From: Conexibacter woesei DSM 14684
GTDB lineage: Bacteria; Actinomycetota; Thermoleophilia; Solirubrobacterales; Solirubrobacteraceae
DNA: 64,000 nucleotides
Direction: 5' to 3'
NCBI RefSeq assembly: GCF_000025265.1
Contig: NC_013739.1
Span: 3,162,001-3,226,000 of the forward strand
Part shown: positions 1-7,143 of the stretch, one piece after another
Layout: each line of letters starts with the position of its first letter
Position numbering within the stretch: the first letter of the stretch is position 1
The notes under the pieces: model-generated
The model's input: only the letters and a program-made list of their open reading frames with translations
The model's database searches: none
What the model was told of the DNA's origin: nothing
Position numbers and translations under genes: made by a program

Positions 1-117
1 GGTCTGCGTCAGGATCGCGATCGCGATCGGCAGCGGCCCGAGCACCGCGACCACCAGCAGCAGCCACGTCGTGCGGACCGTGCGCAGCTTCTCCAGCTCC
101 ACCAGCAGGAGGTTCAC
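1..117 (-). CDS. ABC transporter permease, N-terminal fragment
   Basis: Only the first 39 codons are inside the window; the gene runs off the left edge. A GTG start at 117 overlaps the TGA of the upstream ATPase gene (GTGA), the usual sign of translational coupling. The visible residues begin with a short charged N-terminus (about 17 residues with several Glu, Lys and Arg) followed by one hydrophobic segment rich in Leu, Val and Ala, as in the permease subunits (ABC-2 type) that pair with single-domain DrrA/CcmA-like ATPases. The family is inferred mostly from the neighbour. Confidence 0.6.
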   Translation of the reverse strand, partial: MNLLLVELEKLRTVRTTWLLLVVAVLGPLPIAIAILTQT

Positions 118-1046
118 GTGCGCAGCCCCAGCCCGGAGGTGAGCGCGAGGTAGCGCTCCTCGAGTCCGTCCTCGTCCTCGACGAGACGGTGGACGGGGAT
201 CTGCGCGGCGTGGGCGATCTCGCCGACGGTGCGCGCGTCGGTCCCGCCGACGATCAGCTCGGCGTCCGGCGGCGGCTCGGCCCCGGTGGTCGCGGTGCCG
301 CCGTCGAGCCCGTCGCCGGTGACGACGAAGCCTCTCGCCCGCAGCCGCGTGCCGAGCACGCGGGGGTTGCCGCACTGCACGCGGACGCGCCGCTCGCGCA
401 CGGAGCGGAGGCTCGCGAGCGGCCCCTGCGTCACGAGCCGGCCCTGCGCGATCACGACGACGTCGTCGGCGAGGCGCTCCATCTCGGGCAGCAGGTGACT
501 GGAGACGAGGATCGTCTTGCCCTCGTCGGCCAGCTCGCGCAGCAGCGCGCGGAGCCAGTGGATGCCGGCGGGGTCGAGGCCGTTCGCCGGCTCGTCGGCG
601 AGCAGCAGCGGCGTGTCGGCGAGCAGCGCGCGAGCGAGCGCAAGCCGCTGTCTCATCCCGAGCGAAAGCGTCCCGATCCGCTTGCGGGCGGCGGTCGTCA
701 GGCCGACGCGGTCGAGCAGCTCGTCGGCGCGCTCGGTCGTCGTCGAGGCGGCGTACGCCTGCAGGTGCAGCTCGTCGCGGACGCGGCGGCCGGGGTGGAA
801 GGCGCCGCCGTCGAGCACCGCGGCGACCGCGCCGGGGCGCGGGTGCTCGTGCGGCTCACGACCGTCGATCAGCACGCGGCCGCCGGTCGGGTGGACGAGG
901 CCGAGGATCATCTTGATCGTCTGCGTCTTGCCGGCGCCGTTGGGGCCGAGGAAGCCCGTCACGCGGCCGCGTTCGGCGGTGAACGACAGCCCGTCGACGA
1001 CGGTCTCGCCCTTGTAGCGCTTCGTGAGTCCTTCGACGGCGAGCAT
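114..1046 (-). CDS. ABC transporter ATP-binding protein (DrrA/CcmA-like exporter)
   Basis: A 310-residue single nucleotide-binding domain. Walker A GPNGAGKT lies near residue 38, the signature LSLGMRQRL and Walker B LLLADEPANG follow in order, and the switch His is in SSHLLPEME. The C-terminal 90 residues are the variable extension of the drug/antibiotic exporter group. The start at 1046 is chosen because the conserved N-terminus MLAVEGLTKRY begins there and GGAG sits just upstream; a TAGACT hexamer lies at 1058-1063. It would energise the membrane subunit encoded immediately downstream. Substrate unknown. Confidence 0.88.
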   Translation of the reverse strand: MLAVEGLTKRYKGETVVDGLSFTAERGRVTGFLGPNGAGKTQTIKMILGLVHPTGGRVLIDGREPHEHPRPGAVAAVLDGGAFHPGRRVRDELHLQAYAASTTTERADELLDRVGLTTAARKRIGTLSLGMRQRLALARALLADTPLLLADEPANGLDPAGIHWLRALLRELADEGKTILVSSHLLPEMERLADDVVVIAQGRLVTQGPLASLRSVRERRVRVQCGNPRVLGTRLRARGFVVTGDGLDGGTATTGAEPPPDAELIVGGTDARTVGEIAHAAQIPVHRLVEDEDGLEERYLALTSGLGLRT

Positions 1047-1125
1047 CGGCGCTCCGCAGTCTAGGTGGGCGTTGCGGCCGGCGGCCATACGGGTGACACG
1101 AGCGTTCCGGGCGCGTCGGCGCGGC

Positions 1126-1314
1126 TCACTGCCGGGCGTGCTCGTGCGCGGTGAGGACGCGCGGCGGCGGCGTTGCGAACTCGACCTCGCCGCCGGTGCC
1201 GGCCGGCGCACGCTCGGACGTCACGCCGGCGAAGCCGACGCCGGCGATCGCGATCGTGACGATGCTGGCGAGCAGCAGCAGGACGATCCGGGGGCGAGAG
1301 CGCGAGGTGGACAT
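1126..1314 (-). CDS. small membrane or secreted protein, unknown
   Basis: A 62-residue product. Residues 8-30 form one hydrophobic segment preceded by Arg residues, so it is a signal peptide or a single membrane anchor; the rest is a short, polar, Pro-containing tail. GAGAGG stands about 8 bases before the ATG. I recognise no family. The 166 bases upstream to the sbcC stop (1315-1480) contain no gene that I can support. Confidence 0.5.
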   Translation of the reverse strand: MSTSRSRPRIVLLLLASIVTIAIAGVGFAGVTSERAPAGTGGEVEFATPPPRVLTAHEHARQ

Positions 1315-1480
1315 CGCGTCGGATCCTCTCGCGCGGGACGCTCCGCGTCTGCGACGCCAGCCGGTGTCGTGGGGTGGGGAAGCCGGCCGGAGGTTGGTGC
1401 GGACAGCCCCACCTCGTCGCGGGACCGCCGCGGCTTCGGTCCTGCCGCCTTCGGCCCTGCCGCCTCGCGCGTCGGACGGC

Positions 1481-4400
1481 CTACGCGGCGGCGGTCGCTG
1501 CGGACTGCTCGACGTGCGAGCCGCTGCGGCCCTTGACGACGTGCAGCTTCGCGGGCACGCGCTGACGCAGCTCGGCGACGTGGGAGACGATCCCGACCGC
1601 GCGGCCGCCCTCGCGCAGCGCGTCGAGCACGTCGAGCACCTCGTCGAGGGTGCGCTCGTCGAGCGAGCCGAAGCCCTCGTCGATGAAGAGCGTCTCCAGC
1701 CGGCTGCCGCCGGCGTCGGCGGCGACGACGTCGGCGAGTCCGAGCGCGAGCGCGAGGCTGGCGAGGAACGTCTCGCCGCCGGAGAGCGTCGCGGGCGAGC
1801 GCTCCTCGCCGGTCCAGCCGTCGAGGATGCGGAGATCGAGCCCGCCGCGGCGCTGGCCCTTGCCGCCGCCGTCGGAGTGGACGATCGCGTAGCGGCCGTT
1901 CGACATCCGCTCCAGGCGCGCCGTCGCCGCCTCGGCGACCTCCTCCAGGCGTGCCGCGAGCACGTACGCCGCGAGCCGCATTCTGAGGCGGTTGGACGAG
2001 GATCTTCCTTCCACGAGGTACGAGACCTCGGTCACGAGCCGTGCTTGCTCCGCTACGGGCGCGAGCCGTTCGAGCGCGCCGTCGAGGTCGGCGGCGAGGC
2101 GTATCACGTCGACGTGGCGGCGGCGGTCGACCGTCAGCCGTCCGTGCGCCGCCTCGTCGGCGCGAGCCGCCGCCGCGGCCTGCTCGCGCAGCACGTCGAG
2201 GTCCGGCGCGGGCTCGGCGGCCGCGGCCTGCAGCTGCTCGTCCTGGATCAACGCGACGCGCTGGGCGAGCCCCTCGTCGAACTCGCGCAACCGCCGCTCC
2301 AGCTGCTCCTGTGTGTCGCCCTCGCGCATCGCCGCGCGCGCGGCGTCGGCGGCCGGCGTGGCGATCGGTGCGGCGTGGGAGTCGAGCGCGGCGATCAGCC
2401 CCGCGTCGGCGGCCGGCGGCGCGAGCGGCGCGGCGTCGTCAGGCGTGAAGCCGGCGTCGAGCGCGGCCCGCTCGGCGGCGTCCGCGGCTGCGACGTGGGC
2501 GGCGGCGGTGCGAGCGGCGTGCTCCAGCGCCGCGGCGGCGGTCTCGCACGCGTCGGCTGTGCCGCGGAGCGAGTCCGCACGGTCCGCGATGCTGTCCGCG
2601 TCGCCGCGCGCCTCGGCGACCTGTGCGCGGTCGGCCGCCAGCGCGGCCGAGCGCTCCGCGTGGGCGGCGCGCGCGGTCGTCACCGTTTGCTCCGCCTCGC
2701 GGCGGCGCTGCTCCTGGGCGGCCGTGGTGGTCGCGAGCGCGTCGAGCGCGCGCTCGGTCCCCGCCAGCCCGTCGGCGAGCGTCCGTGCCGCCGACAGCTC
2801 GCTCGCGAGCCGGCGTGCGCGGTCGCCCAGCTCCTCGGCCGGCGCGTCGCCCGCGACCGCGCGCGCTGCCGCCAGCGCCTCCGCATGCGCCGCCGCTTGC
2901 CGTTCGCATCCGGAGCGCTCTTCCGCGAGCACCGCCTGCCGCTCCTGCGCCGCCCGCTCCTGCTCGGCGAGACTCGCCCCATCGGCGTTGGCCACGCGCG
3001 CGCTGTGGGCGGCGTCGGCCGCGTTCGCGCCGTGGGCGGCGGCGTCGCTGGCGCCGGCGGTGGAAGCGTCGGACGCGGCGTCGGCGGAGGGCGTCGCGGC
3101 CGCGCCGGCGAGGTGGGCTGGGGCCGGGTGGTCGGGAGAGCCGCAGACGGCGCACGGGTCGCCCGGGGTGAGGTCCGCGGCCAGCTCGGCTGCCATGCCG
3201 GCGAGGCGGCGCTCGCGCAGGTCGAGCCAGGCGGCGTGGGCGCTCTGGTGAGCATCGACGGCGGCGCGGACGCGGTCGGCGATCGCGTCGCCGGCCGCGA
3301 CCAGACGGTCGCGCTCGGTCGCGCGTTCGGCGCGCTCGGCGGCGCCGCGTGACTCGGCGGCGAGCGCTTCGACGCGGTCGGCAGCGCGGCGTGCGGCCTG
3401 CAGTGTCTCGTCCAGCCTCCTCCGCTCCTGCCCGGCCTGCTCCAGCGCCTGCGCCGACGCGGCGAGGGTCGCGCCGGCCCGCTCGGCCTCCTGCGCGAGC
3501 GTCGCGAGCGACTGCTCGTCGGTCGCCAGCCGCTGCTCGACCGCGACAAGCGCGCCGAGCGCTCCCGCGCGCGTGCGCAGCTCGGCCGCGTGCGCGCGCA
3601 GCGCAGCCGGCCGCGGCTCCCCGTCGCTCGCCCCCGGTGCCGCCGGCTCCGCGTCCGTCCCCGGCTCCGCGTCCGTCCCCGGCTCCGCGGCCGTCCCCGG
3701 CTCCGCGTCCGTCCCCGGCTCCGCGGCCGTCCCCGGCTCCGCGTCCGTCCCCGGCTCCGCGGCCGCCCCCGGCTCCGCGGCCGCCGCCGACTCCGCGCCA
3801 GCTGCCCGCTCCGCGTCGTCGCCTGGCCCGGCCGCCGCGCCACGCTCCTCTGTCTCCAGTGGCGGGAGGTCGAAGAGGGTGAACACCTCGTGCTCGGGAG
3901 GCGCGGTCGATTGCTGCGGTTGAGCGACCGCAATCGACCACGGCTCCGCGGCGGGCGCGGGTGGCGCGGCCGCGACGGCCTCGGCCGCGGCGTCGGCGGC
4001 GGCACGCGACTCGTCGTCGAGCGCCGACCACGCTGCTTCGGCATCCGCCGCGGCTGTGGCCGCGTCGGCGCCGCGGGCGCGCGCGGTCTCCAGCAGCGCG
4101 GCGACGGGGGCGGCGCGGCGAGCGGCGAGCAGCTCCTGCTCGGCCGCGTCGCGGGCGCCGCGCCGGCTGCGCCACGACTCCAGCTCCGACAGCGCCTTCG
4201 CGAGCCGCGTGCGGCGGCCGGCCAGCTCGCTGCCGTCCGCGAAGGCGCGCTCGGCCGCGACACGTGCCGCGCGGGCGCCCGCGTTCGCTTCCTCGGCCGT
4301 CGCGGCGCTCGCTTCGGTCGTGATACCGAGCCCGCCGGTCCACTCCCGCACGCTCTCCAGCTCGTCCTCCCAGCCGTCGGGCGCCGGCTCGCCGGCGACC

Positions 4401-5056
4401 TGCGAGATGCGGGAGACGACGTCGCGCACGTCGCGCAGCTGCTGCTCCAGCTCGGCGCGCGCGGCCCTGCGGCGATCTCTCAGCCACCACTCGACGGCGG
4501 CGAAGCGCTCGGTCCCGAACAGCCGCTCCAGCAGTCTCCAGCGCTCGTCGCTGCCCGCTCGCAGGAACGCGGCGAACTCGCCCTGCGGGAGCAGGACGAC
4601 CTGGCAGAACTGGTCGCACGTCATGCCGAGCGGGTCCGACAGCTCCGCTCTCGCCTCGTCCGGGCGCGCGGCGATCGTCACCCACTCGTCGTCGCGCAGC
4701 TCCTGCACCGTGCAGGCGGCCGCCTCCTCCGTGATGCCGTCACCGCGCAGCTTCGGGCGCACCTGCTTCGGCCGCCGGATGATCCGGAAGCGGCGGTCGC
4801 GCAGCGTCACGTCCAGCTCGACCTCGGTTCTGACGCCGGGGTCGGCGTGGTCCGAGCGCAGGCGCGAATCGCGCGAGCGGGCGCCCGGGACGTCGCCGTA
4901 GAGCGCGAAGCAGACGGCGTCGAGCAGCGTCGTCTTGCCCGCGCCGGTGTCGCCGTGCAGCAGGAACAGCCCGGCGGCGGCGAGCGCGTCGAAGTCGATC
5001 TCCTCGGTCGCGGCGAACGCCTGGAAGGCGGTGACGCGGAGCCGGTGCAGGCGCAT
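1481..5056 (-). CDS. sbcC: SbcC-type exonuclease ATPase subunit
   Basis: A 1191-residue SMC/Rad50-like ATPase, partner of SbcD in cleaving hairpin and blocked DNA ends. Walker A GDTGAGKT is at residues 35-42, two long Ala/Glu/Arg-rich coiled-coil arms flank a CAVC zinc hook near residue 634, and the C-terminal signature LSGGETFLASLALA and D-loop FIDEGFGSLD close the ATPase head. The first coiled-coil arm is interrupted at about residues 345-480 by a Pro/Ala/Glu-rich, probably disordered insertion that contains a hexapeptide repeat (DNA 3645-3788) and an isolated hydrophobic motif VFTLFDLPPLE. The ATG lies 12 bases after the sbcD stop, so the two are one operon. Confidence 0.93.
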   Translation of the reverse strand: MRLHRLRVTAFQAFAATEEIDFDALAAAGLFLLHGDTGAGKTTLLDAVCFALYGDVPGARSRDSRLRSDHADPGVRTEVELDVTLRDRRFRIIRRPKQVRPKLRGDGITEEAAACTVQELRDDEWVTIAARPDEARAELSDPLGMTCDQFCQVVLLPQGEFAAFLRAGSDERWRLLERLFGTERFAAVEWWLRDRRRAARAELEQQLRDVRDVVSRISQVAGEPAPDGWEDELESVREWTGGLGITTEASAATAEEANAGARAARVAAERAFADGSELAGRRTRLAKALSELESWRSRRGARDAAEQELLAARRAAPVAALLETARARGADAATAAADAEAAWSALDDESRAAADAAAEAVAAAPPAPAAEPWSIAVAQPQQSTAPPEHEVFTLFDLPPLETEERGAAAGPGDDAERAAGAESAAAAEPGAAAEPGTDAEPGTAAEPGTDAEPGTAAEPGTDAEPGTDAEPAAPGASDGEPRPAALRAHAAELRTRAGALGALVAVEQRLATDEQSLATLAQEAERAGATLAASAQALEQAGQERRRLDETLQAARRAADRVEALAAESRGAAERAERATERDRLVAAGDAIADRVRAAVDAHQSAHAAWLDLRERRLAGMAAELAADLTPGDPCAVCGSPDHPAPAHLAGAAATPSADAASDASTAGASDAAAHGANAADAAHSARVANADGASLAEQERAAQERQAVLAEERSGCERQAAAHAEALAAARAVAGDAPAEELGDRARRLASELSAARTLADGLAGTERALDALATTTAAQEQRRREAEQTVTTARAAHAERSAALAADRAQVAEARGDADSIADRADSLRGTADACETAAAALEHAARTAAAHVAAADAAERAALDAGFTPDDAAPLAPPAADAGLIAALDSHAAPIATPAADAARAAMREGDTQEQLERRLREFDEGLAQRVALIQDEQLQAAAAEPAPDLDVLREQAAAAARADEAAHGRLTVDRRRHVDVIRLAADLDGALERLAPVAEQARLVTEVSYLVEGRSSSNRLRMRLAAYVLAARLEEVAEAATARLERMSNGRYAIVHSDGGGKGQRRGGLDLRILDGWTGEERSPATLSGGETFLASLALALGLADVVAADAGGSRLETLFIDEGFGSLDERTLDEVLDVLDALREGGRAVGIVSHVAELRQRVPAKLHVVKGRSGSHVEQSAATAAA
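3645..3788. repeat. 18-bp tandem repeat inside sbcC (about 8 units)
   Basis: GGCTCC recurs with an exact 18-base period at 3645, 3663, 3681, 3699, 3717, 3735, 3753 and 3771. Units differ mainly at one base (GCGTCC or GCGGCC). On the coding (minus) strand each unit gives a hexapeptide of the type PGTDAE or PGTAAE. The period is a multiple of three, so copy-number change keeps the frame. Confidence 0.93.
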
Positions 5057-5068
5057 CGCGCGCGGCGC

Positions 5069-6241
5069 CTAGGCGGCCGCGGCCGCCGGCTGGCCTTCGG
5101 CCTCCGCGATCCGCCGGGCCGTCAGCGCGTCACGCAGCAGCTCCAGCTCGTCGTCGTCGGCCTCGCTGCCGCGCACGTCGGCGATGAAGCGGCGGACCAG
5201 CTCGTCGTCGTCGAGACCGCGCAGGCGCTGGTAGGAGTCCCCGGGCGCGCTCTGACCGCCCTGCGGGTCGAACGCGAGCGCGACCGCGTGCGGGAAGCGG
5301 CGGCGCAGCCGCTCCATCGCGTCGCTCGGCCGCACCGGGTCGGTCAGCGTCGCCTGCACCCAGGCGCTCTCGCGCTCCCTCAGCCGCGGGTCGGCAAGCA
5401 GCTCGTCGAGCGTGCCGCGGAGTGCCGCGAGCGGGCGCGGGACGGGGCAGGGGAGCAGCTCCACGCCGACGGGCGCGCCGGCGGCGCCGACGTCGACCAG
5501 CGCGACCGACTTTCTCTGCGGCGCCTCGCTGAAGGAGAACGCGAGCGGCGAGCCGGCGTAGCGGCAGGCGGCGCCGCCGGCGATCTGCGGGCCGTGCAGG
5601 TGGCCGAGCGCGACGTAGTCCGCGCCGGCGAACGTGCCCGGCGGCACGTGCGCGGCGCCGCCGACGGCGAGGTCGCGCTCGCTCTCGGAGCCGGCCGCGC
5701 CGGAGACGAACGCGTGCGCCATCACGACGACGGGCGCGCTGCCCGCTGCGGAGCGGCGGCGGGCGATGTCCGCGCGCACGCGCTCCATCGCGGCACCCGT
5801 CACGGCGGCGTGGGAGCGCTCCTGCACGCCCAGCTCCTCGCGCACGAGATCGGGCTCGAGGTAGGGGAGCGGGTAGACGAGCGCGCCGCCGACCTCCACC
5901 GCCGTGCCGGCCGATGCCGGGTCGGTCACGACGTGCACGCCCGCGCGCGCGAGCAGCTCGGCGCCGAAGCCGAGCCGCGCAGCCGAGTCGTGGTTGCCGG
6001 AGATGACGACGACGGGCGCGATCTCCGACAGCCGCGCGAGCGCGTCGGACGCGAGCCGCACCGCATCGACCGGCGGCAGTGCGCGATCGTAGAGGTCTCC
6101 GGCGATCAGGATCCCGTCGACCCGCTCGGCGCGGGCGGTCGCGACGGCGAAGTCGACGAACGCGGCCTGCTCGCTCAGCAGATCCTCGCCGTGGAAGGCG
6201 CGGCCGAGATGCCAGTCGGCGGTGTGAAGCAGGCGTGTCAT
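5069..6241 (-). CDS. sbcD: SbcD-type exonuclease nuclease subunit
   Basis: A 390-residue calcineurin-like phosphoesterase, the Mn-dependent nuclease subunit that works with SbcC. The metal-binding motifs appear in order: TADWHLGR at the N-terminus (Asp9, His11), GDLYDRA, SGNHDS, and MAHAF and ALGHLHGPQ further on. A C-terminal capping domain follows. The ATG at 6241 begins directly at the conserved MTRLLHTADWH; an upstream in-frame extension is composed of Arg/Pro-rich shadow sequence. First gene of the sbcDC pair. Confidence 0.92.
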   Translation of the reverse strand: MTRLLHTADWHLGRAFHGEDLLSEQAAFVDFAVATARAERVDGILIAGDLYDRALPPVDAVRLASDALARLSEIAPVVVISGNHDSAARLGFGAELLARAGVHVVTDPASAGTAVEVGGALVYPLPYLEPDLVREELGVQERSHAAVTGAAMERVRADIARRRSAAGSAPVVVMAHAFVSGAAGSESERDLAVGGAAHVPPGTFAGADYVALGHLHGPQIAGGAACRYAGSPLAFSFSEAPQRKSVALVDVGAAGAPVGVELLPCPVPRPLAALRGTLDELLADPRLRERESAWVQATLTDPVRPSDAMERLRRRFPHAVALAFDPQGGQSAPGDSYQRLRGLDDDELVRRFIADVRGSEADDDELELLRDALTARRIAEAEGQPAAAAA

Positions 6242-6294
6242 CGGCCCACTCACGATGACGGGCGGGCCGGATGGAACCGGCGCGGCAGCCGGCG

Positions 6295-6774
6295 TCAGGT
6301 CACGGGCGAGGCGTCGCCCCGCACCACGAGCCAGGTGCCGCCGAACTCGAAGACGTTCTGGCACAGCACGACGCCCGGCGTGTCGCGCACGTAGTAGTAC
6401 AGCGGGTAACCGCCGTAGGTGACCTGCCGGCGGCCGTCGGCGCGGCGCGTCGTCGCGATCAGGCGCTCGCGCGCGCCGCTCCCGGCGACCGGGTCGCCTT
6501 TCGCGTAGACGGGCGGCCACGCCGCGGCGCAGGCGCCGTAGCAGCGCGGGCGCGACGAGCGCTCGCGGTCGAACAGGTAGAAGGCTCTGCCGCGGCCGTC
6601 GGCGAGGATCCGCCCGAACTGCGAGCCGACGATCCGGACGGTCGTGCCGGGTCTGGCCGCAGCGGTCACCGTCGGCGGGGCACCCGCGTCGCCGGCAGCA
6701 CCGCGGTCCCCATCGCGGGGAGCGACCGCGAGCGCGACGGCGAAGACGGCGACGGCGATCGCCACGACGAACAT
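6295..6774 (-). CDS. COG4315-type secreted protein (Lipoprotein_15 repeat)
   Basis: A 159-residue exported protein. One hydrophobic segment (residues 2-18) is followed by two copies of the family repeat: the first has GRAFYLFDRE and the CYGACAAAWPP segment typical of the Yx(FWY)xxD family, the second has GYPLYYYVRD. The family is common in actinobacteria; its function is not established, though some members sit next to electron-transfer proteins. There is no lipobox Cys after the hydrophobic segment. A TAACGT hexamer (6781-6786) lies 6 bases before the ATG, suggesting a leaderless message. Confidence 0.8.
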   Translation of the reverse strand: MFVVAIAVAVFAVALAVAPRDGDRGAAGDAGAPPTVTAAARPGTTVRIVGSQFGRILADGRGRAFYLFDRERSSRPRCYGACAAAWPPVYAKGDPVAGSGARERLIATTRRADGRRQVTYGGYPLYYYVRDTPGVVLCQNVFEFGGTWLVVRGDASPVT

Positions 6775-6823
6775 GGGACCACGTTAGCGCGCGGTCCTGT
6801 GCACTTCGCGCCGGAAAGCAGCG

Positions 6824-7060
6824 CTACGCGGTCCGCGGGCCCGGCGGCGGCTCGACCGGCAGCATCTTGCGACGCGCCTCCTCGGCGGCGCGGCGGGCGT
6901 TGCGGCGCTGCGCCAGCTCGTCGAGTCGTCCGACGGCAGGCTGCGGGGCCGGCTGTCCGGCGCGCGCCGCCCGTGCGCGGACGATCGCGGCGGTGATCTC
7001 GGAGGACCGGCTTCTGCTGTTGCGGCTCCAGCTCGCCGGCATGTCGTCGTGCGTGGACAT
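6824..7060 (-). CDS. small hypothetical protein, Arg/Ala-rich
   Basis: A 78-residue hydrophilic protein, strongly basic, with a central amphipathic stretch (ITAAIVRARAARAG) and a second helix rich in Arg, Glu and Ala. No family recognised. I chose ATG 7060; an in-frame TTG at 7144 would add 28 residues but would overlap the start of the divergent gene at 7144. GC3 is high throughout, which supports coding, but the evidence is modest. Confidence 0.42.
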   Translation of the reverse strand: MSTHDDMPASWSRNSRSRSSEITAAIVRARAARAGQPAPQPAVGRLDELAQRRNARRAAEEARRKMLPVEPPPGPRTA

Positions 7061-7143
7061 GAAGTCGAGATCGGCAGATCGGATGACTTCCTTGAATCCT
7101 GTGCGCCGCTCCTCCGGGTTGCGCGATGCGAGATGCTTCCGCA

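Noticed and set aside
1151-3352. A 733-codon open frame on the plus strand opposite sbcC, and similar long frames opposite many genes
   Set aside because: Composition is Arg/Ala/Gly low complexity, typical of antisense frames in a G+C-rich genome where stops are rare; the opposite strand encodes a recognisable SbcC.
3645-3788. CRISPR-like array
   Set aside because: The 18-base units are contiguous with no spacers, keep the sbcC frame and encode hexapeptides; it is a coding minisatellite.
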